Positions 25,449 through 35,278 of a DNA stretch of 64,000 nt are shown here, piece by piece. The stretch's first letter is position 1, and each line of letters begins with the position of its first letter. The DNA lies in the NCBI RefSeq assembly GCF_030548205.1, contig NZ_JAUORV010000009.1, positions 150,337 through 214,336 of the forward strand. Reading direction: 5' to 3'. The notes beneath the pieces were generated by a model. That model made no database searches, was not told the DNA's origin, and worked only from the letters and a program-made list of their open reading frames with translations. The position numbers and the translations under genes are program-made. This DNA comes from Aliiglaciecola sp. 3_MG-2023. GTDB lineage: Bacteria > Pseudomonadota > Gammaproteobacteria > Enterobacterales > Alteromonadaceae.

Positions 25449-26465
25449 CTATTGAGGCGACTCACCTTCATCAATTGGAAATTCCTGGGGCTGTTGAATT
25501 TGAGTATTTTTGTCTTCGATGAAATCGTTGTACTCTTTTTGTATTTGCCCTGCAGAAAAGCTAGACAACTGATAATTCACGTCATACCAGTACTTGCCCG
25601 CATCCCCCTCAAAGCGAGCGAAAGTGGCCCCCTCGACTGCCCACAGCCAGATATTAATTATCCTGCCATCTTCTAAACCAACTTCAAACGTAGCTGTCAC
25701 CGACTGAGGATCAAATACAACCTCTTCTGCTATTTTCTCAAATTTCAGATTAACCAGGTTGTCTACATAAGCACTTAAAATACTGTCATATTTAAGTTGC
25801 TCTTTTTCACCTATCTCGCTTAATTGGAACTCATCTTCTTGCTGGAAATCTTTGACAATTTCAAAACCTAAGTTCCCTTCACGGCGGACATAACTTATTT
25901 GCTTAGAGGAGATATCCAAAATAGGCTGCTTGAGCCAAGAATTTTGATCTGTTGGTAAGCTTATGATGCGATCCAATAACCATGTTTGCTTTTCCCCCAC
26001 TAATCGGACGTAGGAGCCCTGCCCTAAACTCGCCCGCAAGCCAATTAGGACCTGATAAGTTTGCGAGCCTACAGCTATTTTTACCAGTGTGGCTTGACTG
26101 TCTACTGCGTTTATATCTTGCAACCCCAAGCGTGCAAAGTTTTGACTCTTGGCGGTTTTGGCTTCAAATAGTACCGCTTTTGATAAACCATCCACCAGTT
26201 CAGATAAAGCCTCTTGTTGTAGTGGGTACTCACGTTCACGGACTGGCAGTATCGTTACCCACCCATCGGCATCCTGACGAGCATCAACTAAGATTCCATT
26301 TGCATTGGCAAGATGAATTTTTTGAATCTTTTGTGCTTGTTTAGCCAGCTCAGGAAACAACTTCACTTTTTCTCCAGAAGCTTGATTTTCCCCCATTGCT
26401 AAAAAGTAGATAGCCGCCACTAAAGCAGCAATAATAACCACTAACGACATCAATTGCTTATTCAT
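25449..26465 (-). CDS. DUF4340 domain protein of a GldG-type ABC operon
   Basis: A membrane-anchored periplasmic protein of 338 residues with one N-terminal hydrophobic segment (LMSLVVIIAALVAAIYFL) and a DUF4340 body rich in beta strands (repeating motif such as ANGILVDARQDADGWVT). DUF4340 proteins often close ABC operons of the GldA/GldF/GldG kind. ATG at 26465 is preferred over a GTG at 26483, since GAGGG lies 8 bases before it. The coding region overlaps the upstream GldG-like gene by 8 bp. The biochemical role is unknown. Confidence 0.85.
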   Translation of the reverse strand: MNKQLMSLVVIIAALVAAIYFLAMGENQASGEKVKLFPELAKQAQKIQKIHLANANGILVDARQDADGWVTILPVREREYPLQQEALSELVDGLSKAVLFEAKTAKSQNFARLGLQDINAVDSQATLVKIAVGSQTYQVLIGLRASLGQGSYVRLVGEKQTWLLDRIISLPTDQNSWLKQPILDISSKQISYVRREGNLGFEIVKDFQQEDEFQLSEIGEKEQLKYDSILSAYVDNLVNLKFEKIAEEVVFDPQSVTATFEVGLEDGRIINIWLWAVEGATFARFEGDAGKYWYDVNYQLSSFSAGQIQKEYNDFIEDKNTQIQQPQEFPIDEGESPQ

Positions 26466-28323
26466 AGGGTAAACCCTCATCACCTTTAGAACGCGTCCTC
26501 ATTAGCCTTGCAAGCAACATCAGAACAAGCATTAACACTATGGGAGCTACCGCAATGTTAATGAACTTCAACCAATTGCCAAGCTCCTCTATGTCTTTGT
26601 CCAATTGGTGGCGGACTTCGCGCAACGCTTTTCGGATTTCGGTACGCTTTTCAACAAATTCATCTAATGCTTGTTGCTGTTCTGGCGTCATCACCAGACC
26701 AGCGCCTTCAACTTGTTGATTTTGCAATTGCGCGAGTTGTTGTTCCGTCTCATCCAATTGTTGCTGCAAAAGCTGCTCTTGCTCTCGGAACTTGCGCTCT
26801 GCTTCTACTTTCAATGCATCTACAGTGTTAAACGGACGCGCGAAAGTGCCTCGGCTGCGAATACTGATAAGCGCATCACTGCCACTCAAGTTCTCTACCG
26901 CATTGGTAACAAAATCGCCATTATTGGCAAAAGGTGTATAAACCGTTTCCCCAAAGAAATTGGCCTGCTGTACCCAGAATCGGTCAGCCAACAAGTCTGT
27001 ATCTCCCACCACAATGACATTTATTTGATGAGTAGAAGACATGTGTGTGCTATCAAGTGTGACGTCATCTGGCGCTTGCTTGTATGCCGAAGACGCTCTG
27101 CCTTGTAATCTCGCAGCCAATACGTGGTTTCGATTTTGGTTTTTAAACTCCCTTGCCAACGCATTGGGATCTTGCAACGACGAATACGTAAACACGTCCA
27201 TAAAACCAGAATTTGCTGAAGAACGCATTAAGGGGGTCCACGAAAGAGAGCTACCATTAGATTTACTGAACGTGCCAAATGAAGCTCCATTAATAATCTC
27301 CAGATTTGCAGTGGTAACATCGTCACGGTCAAGTTGTTGAGATTGAACCCCAACAAAACCAAAGTGCCTGGCAACCCCACCATCAGCTGTACGAATATCT
27401 AACCCTAGCTCGGCATCAAGTAAAACCTGACTATCATCGAACTGCAGTCCCCAGGCATCAAACAAGGTCGCCAAATTCGAGCTATTTTCAGCCGATGCTC
27501 CCATACCGGCCATCATTGCCATGGGATCAGATTCATTTTTTGGATCAACAAAAGCAAGCAATTTTCCGCCGTGCATGACGAATTGATCAATGGCATACAA
27601 TAGTTTCTCATTTAACGATTGAGGATGAACTAACATCAGCACATCGGTATCCTCGGGAAAGGTTTCATCACTATTTGAGATTTGTTCCACTTGATACAAT
27701 TGTTGTAACTGGCTGTAAAACGTCCAAGCCGGGTCGAATTGTCCTGTCATGGGATTTTGTCCACCAGCAAGGGGTAAATCCGTCACTAAGGTTATTTTAA
27801 CCGACTCAGGTTGAGACAACTTGTGAATTAATTTACTGATTTCATACTCGAGAAATTTTTCTTTTTGTGGATCAAAGAAACCAATAGTTTCTTGATCATC
27901 TAAAGCATTGGTTGCGGCTAACCCTAAATAAACAGCATCTCCCAAATTACCCAAAGTTGCAGCAGTAAGCCCAAATTCATTGGCTTGATCTTCTGCTTCT
28001 GAAAAAGGTTCTGGATCAACAATGTGTAACTTGATTTTACCATCCGCCGCTTTTTCATATTCTCGCAACATGGTTTCCACGCGATTCGCATAATTGCGTA
28101 AAGCCGTCATGCTCTTAGATGACTTATCTGAGAAGAAGAAATACAAATTAATGGGTTCATCAATGTGAGAAACAATTTCCTTACTGCCATCAGATAAAGA
28201 ATAAACCTGGTTTTCAGTCAAATCGAGGCGAAATGGACTCAACAACTGATTATTAAGTACCGTTAAAGCAAAAAATAAAACGGCCAATAAAATTAGAATT
28301 ATAGAGGTGGAAAATTTACTCAT
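26458..28323 (-). CDS. GldG-like ABC transporter auxiliary protein
   Basis: A 621-residue protein with a membrane segment at each end (residues 6-25 and about 590-610) and a large periplasmic region between them, as in the family of ABC transporter auxiliary proteins that includes Bacteroidetes GldG. The periplasmic part starts with a domain with LTENQVYSLSDGSKEIV and holds the phrases LMLVHPQSL and GGKLLAFVDP; a long coiled coil (about 520-580, rich in Q and E) precedes the last helix. It lies 4 bp after the permease gene. Cargo unknown. Confidence 0.85.
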   Translation of the reverse strand: MSKFSTSIILILLAVLFFALTVLNNQLLSPFRLDLTENQVYSLSDGSKEIVSHIDEPINLYFFFSDKSSKSMTALRNYANRVETMLREYEKAADGKIKLHIVDPEPFSEAEDQANEFGLTAATLGNLGDAVYLGLAATNALDDQETIGFFDPQKEKFLEYEISKLIHKLSQPESVKITLVTDLPLAGGQNPMTGQFDPAWTFYSQLQQLYQVEQISNSDETFPEDTDVLMLVHPQSLNEKLLYAIDQFVMHGGKLLAFVDPKNESDPMAMMAGMGASAENSSNLATLFDAWGLQFDDSQVLLDAELGLDIRTADGGVARHFGFVGVQSQQLDRDDVTTANLEIINGASFGTFSKSNGSSLSWTPLMRSSANSGFMDVFTYSSLQDPNALAREFKNQNRNHVLAARLQGRASSAYKQAPDDVTLDSTHMSSTHQINVIVVGDTDLLADRFWVQQANFFGETVYTPFANNGDFVTNAVENLSGSDALISIRSRGTFARPFNTVDALKVEAERKFREQEQLLQQQLDETEQQLAQLQNQQVEGAGLVMTPEQQQALDEFVEKRTEIRKALREVRHQLDKDIEELGNWLKFINIAVAPIVLMLVLMLLARLMRTRSKGDEGLPYE

Positions 28324-28327
28324 ACTA

Positions 28328-29062
28328 TTAATCCGCCTTTTTACGTTCGATTATCAATAAACTGGCGTACAACCAAATTACAATTGAAATGCAGAAATAG
28401 CCCACATCATTGAGGGCAATTACCCCTTTGGCAAGTGACTCATAGTGCGTTAAAAAACTAAACGAGGCCACCGTATCAATCAACATAGATGGCGCCCAAT
28501 TTTTAAATGCATCCAACACAATGTTGCTACCGCTAACGACAAACAAAAAACACACAACCACTGCCAATATAAAGGCCACTACCTGATTTTTAGTCATCGC
28601 TGACATACACATTCCAATGGCTAGGAATGCACCTGACATTAACCAACTGCCAATATAAGCCGCAACGACCACCCCATTATCAGGTTCGCCGAGATAATTA
28701 ATCGTTAGCCACAATGGGAAGGTAAGCAGCAGTGATAAGCCCAGGACAGCCCATGAGGCTAAGAACTTTGCTATAACTGCTTGCAAACTACTCACAGGTA
28801 AAGTCATCAACAGTTCAATACTTCCACTTTTGCGCTCTTCAGACCAAGTACGCATGGCAATTGCTGGTACTAGAAATAAATATAACCAAGGATGGAAGTT
28901 AAAAAATGGGAGTAAGTCTGCTTGTTCCCGTTCGTACAAACTCCCTATAAAAAATGCAAAAACTGCTGATAAAATCAGAAATATTGTAATAAAAACGTAA
29001 GCAACAGGCGTAGCAAAAAAACTTGCAATTTCCCGTTTAAATAGCGTCAAAATCATGCCCAT
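28328..29062 (-). CDS. ABC-2 type permease (GldF-like)
   Basis: A 244-residue integral membrane protein with six hydrophobic segments (for example VFITIFLILSAVFAFFIGSLY, FLVPAIAMRTW, VVAFILAVVVCFLFVVSG). The TWSEERKSGSIELLMTLPVS stretch is the coupling loop region of ABC-2 permeases. The start codon overlaps the stop of the ATPase gene (TAATG), so the two are made together. It forms the membrane channel with the ATPase encoded just upstream. Confidence 0.9.
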   Translation of the reverse strand: MGMILTLFKREIASFFATPVAYVFITIFLILSAVFAFFIGSLYEREQADLLPFFNFHPWLYLFLVPAIAMRTWSEERKSGSIELLMTLPVSSLQAVIAKFLASWAVLGLSLLLTFPLWLTINYLGEPDNGVVVAAYIGSWLMSGAFLAIGMCMSAMTKNQVVAFILAVVVCFLFVVSGSNIVLDAFKNWAPSMLIDTVASFSFLTHYESLAKGVIALNDVGYFCISIVIWLYASLLIIERKKAD

Positions 29063-29985
29063 TAATCTTTCCCTCCCTGTGTCAATTCTCTAAACACTTG
29101 ATCAAGACGACCTGGTTCAACATACAAGGTATCTACTGGCAAACGCCGTTCATGAATATGCTTATTTACATCGTGCAAAATATCTTTGCCCGGTTCAGTC
29201 AATAAGGTCACTTTTCCAGACGCGCGATCTGATAAAATATCAACGATGCCTGGTACATCTAGAAAACCAGAGGTATCAGATGGATAGCTTAAGTGTAAGG
29301 TGATGGCATTGTGATATTTGGATTTTTGGATGAGTTCTTTTGGCGTACCATTAAATTTCATCTGGCCGGCCGCAATGATCATCACTCGATTACACAAGGC
29401 CGAAACCTCTTCGAGTATATGAGTGGAAATAATCACTATTTTGTCTCTGGCAAGATTTTGTATAAGTTCACGTACCTGATGTTTCTGGTTGGGATCCAGA
29501 CCGTCTGTAGGTTCATCTAAAATCAATATCTGTGGATCATGCAACAGCGCCTGAGCTAATCCCACACGACGCTTAAATCCTTTAGACAAATTATCAATGG
29601 GCTTATCTAACACCGATTGTAAATCTATTCTATTGATAACATGGCTAATGCGTTGCCGTTTTAGGTCTCCTTTTAAGCCTCGAATCGCGGCAATAAAATT
29701 TAAAAACTGCAAAGGTGTCATATCCCCATATGCAGGAGCGCCCTCTGGCAGGTAACCTATTTTCTGTTTTATTTTTTTGGCGTCTTCGTAAATTGATAAA
29801 TCGTCAATTAAGATGTCGCCATCATCAGGTGTGATAAACCCCGTAAGCATTTTCATCGTGGTAGATTTGCCCGCACCATTGGGACCTAAAAATCCAACTA
29901 CATCGCCTGGCTGGATATCAAAACTAAGGTGATTAACAGCGACAAAATCACCAAAAATCTTCGTTAAATTTTTTACATAGATCAT
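29062..29985 (-). CDS. ABC transporter ATPase (GldA-like)
   Basis: A 307-residue ATP-binding subunit with Walker A GPNGAGKST, Q-loop GYLPEGAPAYGDMT, signature LSKGFKRRVG, Walker B ILILDEPTDGLDP and H-loop ISTHILEE. The extra 80 residues at the C-terminus are typical of the multidrug/gliding-type ATPases that pair with ABC-2 permeases. It is the first gene of a four-gene operon (ATPase, permease, GldG-like, DUF4340). The 381 bp up to trmO (29986-30366) hold no gene and no clear signal beyond AT-rich promoter-like sequence. Confidence 0.92.
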   Translation of the reverse strand: MIYVKNLTKIFGDFVAVNHLSFDIQPGDVVGFLGPNGAGKSTTMKMLTGFITPDDGDILIDDLSIYEDAKKIKQKIGYLPEGAPAYGDMTPLQFLNFIAAIRGLKGDLKRQRISHVINRIDLQSVLDKPIDNLSKGFKRRVGLAQALLHDPQILILDEPTDGLDPNQKHQVRELIQNLARDKIVIISTHILEEVSALCNRVMIIAAGQMKFNGTPKELIQKSKYHNAITLHLSYPSDTSGFLDVPGIVDILSDRASGKVTLLTEPGKDILHDVNKHIHERRLPVDTLYVEPGRLDQVFRELTQGGKD

Positions 29986-30366
29986 GCTATTCCCATTATG
30001 ATCAGTGAGTTATCCACATTGCTATTGAATATGGTACTCAGAAAAAAGAAATCAAGAATTTACGCGAACAATTAAGAAAAATTTTTATTATATGTAAGAC
30101 GTCAGAATCTCACACTTCATTGCAAAAAAGTGTATTAAAAATGCAATCTAATGCCAATATTTTTTAGAGTACCAAAAAAAAAGACCTAAACTCGGTAAAA
30201 TGTTAATTTAATCCAAGTTTAAGTCTAAGGTTGGTTCGGGAAGTGAACAACTAAAGCATAACAGAAATCCTTTGTTATTGAGGTTTCAATTTAATGTCAT
30301 TGTGTTGCAAAATGTGTTTTCCCCTTCCCCCACCAAAAATAAACCCCATGAAATACAAAGGTCTAC

Positions 30367-31092
30367 ATGTCTATTGAAATAAGCCCCATTGGCTATATTA
30401 ACACCCCATACAAAGAGAAGTTTGCTATTCCCAGGCAGCCAGGCCTGGTAACTGCGGCCAGGGGGCAGATACATTTTTACCAAGCATTTAATTCTGTTGA
30501 CTTTATTCGAGGTATCGAACAATTCAGCCACTTATGGTTAATATTTCAATTTCATCAAACTGCCAATAAATCCACCTCGCCATTGGTGCGGCCACCGAGA
30601 CTTGGTGGAAATGCAAAAGTTGGCGTTTTCGCCTCCCGCAGTACACACCGTCCCAACAACCTAGGAATGAGCGCAGTAAAACTAGAAAAGATAATCAGCG
30701 AAGATGGGCAACAGAGTTTACTGATTTCAGGAATGGATCTGTTGGATAACACCCCAATTATCGATATTAAACCCTATATTCCCTACTCAGACAGTATCCC
30801 TTTAGCTGAAGCGGGTTATGGACAAACTAGACCTCAAGACTCATTAGTCGTTAAATTTTCCCAAGCTGCCAATGAGCAGTTGATTATCCACCAACCGCAA
30901 TATCCACAACTAACTGTCTTGATTGAACAAATTTTAGGACAGGATCCTCGTCCTGCGTATCACAAAAATAAACCCAGTGAACGTCTATACGGAGTCACAC
31001 TGTATAATTTAAACATCCAATGGCGTGTTGACGGCAAAACGTGCGTAGTAGAGCATATCAACAAAGTACAAAACGAAGGGCTAGTACCTTGA
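30367..31092 (+). CDS. trmO: tRNA (adenine(37)-N6)-methyltransferase TrmO
   Basis: TrmO (formerly TsaA/YaeB) uses S-adenosylmethionine to methylate N6 of t6A37 in tRNA-Thr. The 241 residues hold the family marks: ISPIGYINTPYKEKFAIPRQPGL at the N-terminus (shown by IGYxxTP and KFAIPRQPG), HLWLIFQFH, ASRSTHRPNNLGMSAVKL near residue 95 and DIKPYIPYSD near 138. The start is ATG 30367. It is a single gene between the divergent ABC operon and proS. Confidence 0.93.
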   Translation: MSIEISPIGYINTPYKEKFAIPRQPGLVTAARGQIHFYQAFNSVDFIRGIEQFSHLWLIFQFHQTANKSTSPLVRPPRLGGNAKVGVFASRSTHRPNNLGMSAVKLEKIISEDGQQSLLISGMDLLDNTPIIDIKPYIPYSDSIPLAEAGYGQTRPQDSLVVKFSQAANEQLIIHQPQYPQLTVLIEQILGQDPRPAYHKNKPSERLYGVTLYNLNIQWRVDGKTCVVEHINKVQNEGLVP

Positions 31093-31249
31093 GCCGTTCT
31101 CATTTTTAATTACTCAATCCCCTAAATACTCATCGCTTAATCAACGCCTTTTTTCACAACGGGGATAATATCTCTTTTGCCTTTTAGAGGGTGCTGGTAG
31201 AATGTCGTCCGTTTTCGATTTAACAGCAAAATAAGGATCTACTAAGCTG

Positions 31250-32965
31250 ATGCGTACCAGCCAATATCTGTTATCTACCCAAAAAGAAACTCCTGCCGAT
31301 GCGGAAGTCATTAGTCACAAATTGATGTTACGAGCGGGTATGGTTCGTAAGCTTGCTTCTGGCTTATATACATGGCTGCCAAGTGGATTACGTGTGCTTA
31401 ATAAAGTGGCTGATATTGTTCGCCAAGAAATGAACAAAGCTGGGGCAATTGAAATGTTAATGCCTGTTGTTCAACCTGCTGATCTATGGCAAGAAAGTGG
31501 CCGATGGGATGAATACGGTCCTGAACTCCTGCGCATCAAAGATCGCCATAACCGCGATTTTGTTTTGGGTCCAACTCATGAAGAAGTTATCACCTCGTTA
31601 GTCAAAAACGAAATTAGCAGTTACAAACAATTGCCCATTAACCTTTATCAAATACAAACTAAATTTCGTGATGAAGTACGTCCTCGATTTGGCATAATGC
31701 GTGGTCGCGAATTCACCATGAAAGATGCCTACTCATTTCATACATCTGAAGAATCATTGCAACAGACTTACGATAAAATGTTTCAGGCCTACTGTAATAT
31801 TTTCGAACGACTCGGTCTGGAATATCGCCCTGTAATTGCTGATTCTGGCTCCATTGGTGGTGCAGTTTCCCATGAATTTCATGTTTTAGCAGAATCAGGC
31901 GAAGACGCCATCGCATTCAGTAATGGGTCTGACTATGCGGCCAATATTGAAATGGCCGAAGCAATTTCACCCGTAACAGAAAAAGCTCCCGCTATGGCGG
32001 TTAAAACACAAGTTGCTACGCCTAATGTGAAAACCATTGAGCAAGTCTGCGAGCAATTTGACATCAGCCCAGACAAAACGGTTAAAACGCTAATCGTACT
32101 TGGTGAGCAAGATGATAAAGGTCAGCAAGGATTAGTAGCACTGGTGCTTCGCGGTGATCACACGTTAAATGACATCAAAGCCGAAAAACTTGATTCTGTC
32201 TATGCACCTTTAACAATGGCAAACGACCAACAAATATTCCAAGACTTAAATTGTGAAGCCGGTTCTATTGGGCCCCTTGAACTATCAATCCCTGTCATTG
32301 TAGATAAAAGTGCAGCCCACTTAACGGATTTTGTATGTGGGGCGAACAAAACAGGGTTCCATTTCACAGGCGCGAACTGGGATAGAGACATTGTTGACTA
32401 TCAAGTTGCCGATTTGCGCAATGTTGAAGCTGGTGATCCTTCTCCCGACGGACAGGGCTCACTAGAAATCAAACGTGGTATTGAAGTTGGTCACATCTTC
32501 CAATTAGGTGATAAGTATTCCGAAGCCATGGGCTGTGGGGTGTTAAACGAGCAAGGCAAACACCAAGTATTAGCTATGGGATGTTATGGCATAGGTGTAT
32601 CGAGAATTGTTGCCGCCGCCATAGAACAGAATCATGATAAATACGGCATAATTTGGCCTGAAGCTATAGCGCCTTTCAAAGTTGCATTGATCCCAATGAA
32701 CATGCACAAATCCCACCGTATTCAGCAAGTAGCGGAATCACTTTATGAAGAACTCGTCGCCGCAGGAATAGATGTACTTTTTGATGATCGTAAAGAACGC
32801 CCAGGCGTGATGTTCAATGATATGGAATTAATCGGTATTCCTCACACTATTGTTATAGGTGAACGCAACCTAGACGAAGACAACGTTGAGTATAAACATA
32901 GACGTACAGGCGAAAAGCAGATAGTTAGTATCAAAGATGTTTTATCCCTATTGCAAAAACAGTAG
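31250..32965 (+). CDS. proS: Prolyl-tRNA synthetase
   Basis: ProRS charges tRNA-Pro in two steps with ATP. The 571 residues match the bacterial type: class II motif 1 ([23 protein letters not shown] region), motif 2 ([26 protein letters not shown], seen as [10 protein letters not shown]), the inserted editing domain at about 225-395 that hydrolyses Ala-tRNA-Pro ([12 protein letters not shown]), motif 3 [14 protein letters not shown], and the anticodon-binding C-terminus ([13 protein letters not shown]). A terminator follows directly. Confidence 0.98.
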   Translation: MRTSQYLLSTQKETPADAEVISHKLMLRAGMVRKLASGLYTWLPSGLRVLNKVADIVRQEMNKAGAIEMLMPVVQPADLWQESGRWDEYGPELLRIKDRHNRDFVLGPTHEEVITSLVKNEISSYKQLPINLYQIQTKFRDEVRPRFGIMRGREFTMKDAYSFHTSEESLQQTYDKMFQAYCNIFERLGLEYRPVIADSGSIGGAVSHEFHVLAESGEDAIAFSNGSDYAANIEMAEAISPVTEKAPAMAVKTQVATPNVKTIEQVCEQFDISPDKTVKTLIVLGEQDDKGQQGLVALVLRGDHTLNDIKAEKLDSVYAPLTMANDQQIFQDLNCEAGSIGPLELSIPVIVDKSAAHLTDFVCGANKTGFHFTGANWDRDIVDYQVADLRNVEAGDPSPDGQGSLEIKRGIEVGHIFQLGDKYSEAMGCGVLNEQGKHQVLAMGCYGIGVSRIVAAAIEQNHDKYGIIWPEAIAPFKVALIPMNMHKSHRIQQVAESLYEELVAAGIDVLFDDRKERPGVMFNDMELIGIPHTIVIGERNLDEDNVEYKHRRTGEKQIVSIKDVLSLLQKQ

Positions 32966-32974
32966 TCAAAAAAT

Positions 32975-33004
32975 AAGAGTACCAAGATCATGCTTGGTAC
33001 TCTT
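32975..33004 (+). terminator. Terminator of proS
   Basis: A perfect 12-bp stem (aagagtaccaag / cttggtactctt) with a 6-base loop and flanking A and T runs begins 10 bp after the proS stop. Confidence 0.85.
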
Positions 33005-33145
33005 TTGACTAAGTTCTATTTCCATATACTTTTCAATAACTTTGAATAAGTTTACATCTTATTTTTTGAATTTCTCAGTGATAGTCTATGCTAATATTTA
33101 CGCATAACAGGTTCGTGTGCACAAACGGCAAAAAAGAGATGGCAT

Positions 33146-33985
33146 ATGCAATTAACGTTTTACGGTGTTAGAGGTTCAATTCCAGCGCCGGGTCCAGAAT
33201 ATGTAAAATATGGTGGCAATACAGCCTGTGTGCACATTGCGTTGGATGATGGCACGGACATTATTCTAGATGCCGGAACGGGCATCAAAAACCTTGGTCA
33301 AAAATTAATATCCAAGCAATCGGATGTACATTTATTGCTAACCCACAATCATTGGGATCATATTCAAGGGTTTCCGTTCTTTGCACCTATATATCAGCCG
33401 GATAGAAACATATTCATCACCCCGGGTATGACAACATTAGATGAAAGTAATGCCATTTTAGAACAGATGTCTGGTAGTTATTTTCCGGTTCATCACAACA
33501 CATTGCAATCCAATATCGAATTAAAATCAATACCAGAGGGCATCAATAGTTGGAAAATTGGCAGCGCTAAAATTTCTCGTCACCCTATGAATCACCCTGG
33601 TAGTGGAAGCTCATACTTAATAGAAGCCGATGGCGCTAAAGTGGCCTACATAACGGATAATGAACTTTATCCCCCCTACGTCAAAGAAACTGATTTTTTA
33701 CAATGGGTTGAGTTTGCAATGAGTGCGGATATTATTATCCATGACGCTCAGTATATGTTATCGGATATGCCTGGAAAATCCGGTTGGGGGCACTCGGTAG
33801 CAGAAGAAGCAGTTAAGTTGGCGCTAGCTTGCAGGGCTAAACGATTAGCACTTTACAGTCATGATCATATTAGAACTGACGATGATATTGCTGCCATTGA
33901 ATCCCATTGTCAGGAAGTCATAGCCATTGCAGAGGATGATCTACAAGTATTTGCTGCTGCAGAAGGAAAGACCATAGTTTTCTAG
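33146..33985 (+). CDS. Metallo-beta-lactamase-fold hydrolase
   Basis: A 279-residue cytoplasmic hydrolase of the metallo-beta-lactamase superfamily, near the class of the phosphodiesterase-like enzymes (PhnP/RNase Z group). Residues YGVRGSIPAPGPEYVKYGGNT open the fold, THNHWDHIQG near 67-76 is the two-metal HxHxDH site, later metal ligands are in HPMNHPGS, YITDNE and SHDHI. No secretion signal. Substrate unknown. Standing next to two diguanylate cyclase genes may be chance. Confidence 0.85.
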   Translation: MQLTFYGVRGSIPAPGPEYVKYGGNTACVHIALDDGTDIILDAGTGIKNLGQKLISKQSDVHLLLTHNHWDHIQGFPFFAPIYQPDRNIFITPGMTTLDESNAILEQMSGSYFPVHHNTLQSNIELKSIPEGINSWKIGSAKISRHPMNHPGSGSSYLIEADGAKVAYITDNELYPPYVKETDFLQWVEFAMSADIIIHDAQYMLSDMPGKSGWGHSVAEEAVKLALACRAKRLALYSHDHIRTDDDIAAIESHCQEVIAIAEDDLQVFAAAEGKTIVF

Positions 33986-34031
33986 AGGTAAAGTAATGTT
34001 CTTACTTTGTCGAAACCATCAGGTTTACAGT

Positions 34032-35063
34032 CTAATTTTGCGGTATGCTTTGGTCGACAACGCAGTTTCGTCCTTTTTCTTTAGCAAAGTATAAACGTTC
34101 GTCGGCTTTAACTAGCAATTCATCCAAATCGGTGCCATCAGTACCGTAATGGGATATTCCAGCACTGAAGGTAATATTGATTTTTTGTTTATTATAAATA
34201 AAAGGCGTTTCCATTAACTTTTTGCGTAATGAATCAATTTGTTGAAAACTATCTTTTGATTTAGACGCTTGCATTACTAATGCAAATTCTTCACCACCAA
34301 AGCGCGCTAGTAAATCGCTTTTTCGGGTATATTTTTTCAGAAATTCAGCCACAAAACGTAAAGCTGCATCCCCACCATGATGGCCGTATAAGTCATTTAC
34401 ATTTTTAAAATAATCCAAATCAAAAAGCACCACAGACATATCAACTTTATGCCTTTTTGCATAGTCACTGGTGGATGCAAAAGAATCAAACAATTTCATT
34501 CTATTTGCTAGCCCAGTCAATTTATCAGTGCCGGCCAATTGCATTAGTCGCTCTTCGTTAGTCTCCCTATTACGCTCATAAACATGAGCTAAGGCAATCA
34601 TAAGCACGCCACTCAATATCACATTTAAAGACACCGTAATATTCAATGGAATATCATCTGTTAGAAATTTTAAATGGAATATCGTAATCCCTAAGGTCAT
34701 AAAAAAAATCGAAAAGTAGAAACCAATTTTTCGTCCCATTAGCAAATAGGAGATCACAGGGATCGTCAAAATCCATACGTAAATAGATTGGGAAGAATTA
34801 GGCACTGATAAGGCGTACATCATTATCGAAAAGAATGGTAAAAGATAAGCCATTACCCATATTTGAAAATGTTCAGTGCGGACAACACGTCGCCACACGA
34901 AAAACGAAAAAATTCCGTACACAATTTCAAGAAAAGCTAAGGCGTAAACCCCGCGATAAATATTAATCAAACCAAAAACAAAGCCGCCCACAAAGGTTAT
35001 CAGCAACAATACTAGTAAAACCTTGCGGCGGTATTCGGTATTATGATCAAAATCGCTAAGCAT
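34032..35063 (-). CDS. Membrane diguanylate cyclase (GGEEF)
   Basis: The first 170 of 343 residues form five or six membrane helices (VLLVLLLITFVGGFVFGLI, ALAFLEIVYGIFSFFVW, LLPFFSIMMYALSV, IPVISYLLMG, YFSIFFMTLGITIFHL, VILSGVLMIALAHV), a sensor of unknown ligand. A GGDEF domain starts at DKLTGLANRMKLF, with an intact RFGGEEF site near 255 and an RKSD inhibition site five residues before it. It should make cyclic di-GMP from GTP. The gene is convergent to the hydrolase gene and has a GAG ribosome binding site. Confidence 0.92.
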   Translation of the reverse strand: MLSDFDHNTEYRRKVLLVLLLITFVGGFVFGLINIYRGVYALAFLEIVYGIFSFFVWRRVVRTEHFQIWVMAYLLPFFSIMMYALSVPNSSQSIYVWILTIPVISYLLMGRKIGFYFSIFFMTLGITIFHLKFLTDDIPLNITVSLNVILSGVLMIALAHVYERNRETNEERLMQLAGTDKLTGLANRMKLFDSFASTSDYAKRHKVDMSVVLFDLDYFKNVNDLYGHHGGDAALRFVAEFLKKYTRKSDLLARFGGEEFALVMQASKSKDSFQQIDSLRKKLMETPFIYNKQKINITFSAGISHYGTDGTDLDELLVKADERLYFAKEKGRNCVVDQSIPQN

Positions 35064-35278
35064 AAACAGTCTCGTACAACAAAAATAAGCCTACGGATTT
35101 ACTTGAATTCGAACCGCCAATCCATGGGTCACTTACTTCAAAAGAGAAAAAATAATTTTGGAGTAAACATTAGTCTAATGTGTTTAACATTAAAAAGGTA
35201 TGTAAACTATGCCGAATATGTAAGAAAGTTGCCAATATAAGGAATAAGCCTGCAGTTTTTTGCCGCTAAATGACTAAG

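Noticed and set aside
30286..30531. Minus-strand open frame overlapping trmO
   Set aside because: It overlaps a well-supported TrmO start and shows no domain or ribosome binding site.
33990..34008. Terminator between the hydrolase and the membrane cyclase gene
   Set aside because: Only a 7-bp AT-rich stem (aaagtaa/ttacttt) and no clear T run; too weak to call.
35043..35240. Plus-strand open frame between the two cyclases
   Set aside because: It starts inside the opposite gene, lacks a ribosome binding site and has an unremarkable composition.
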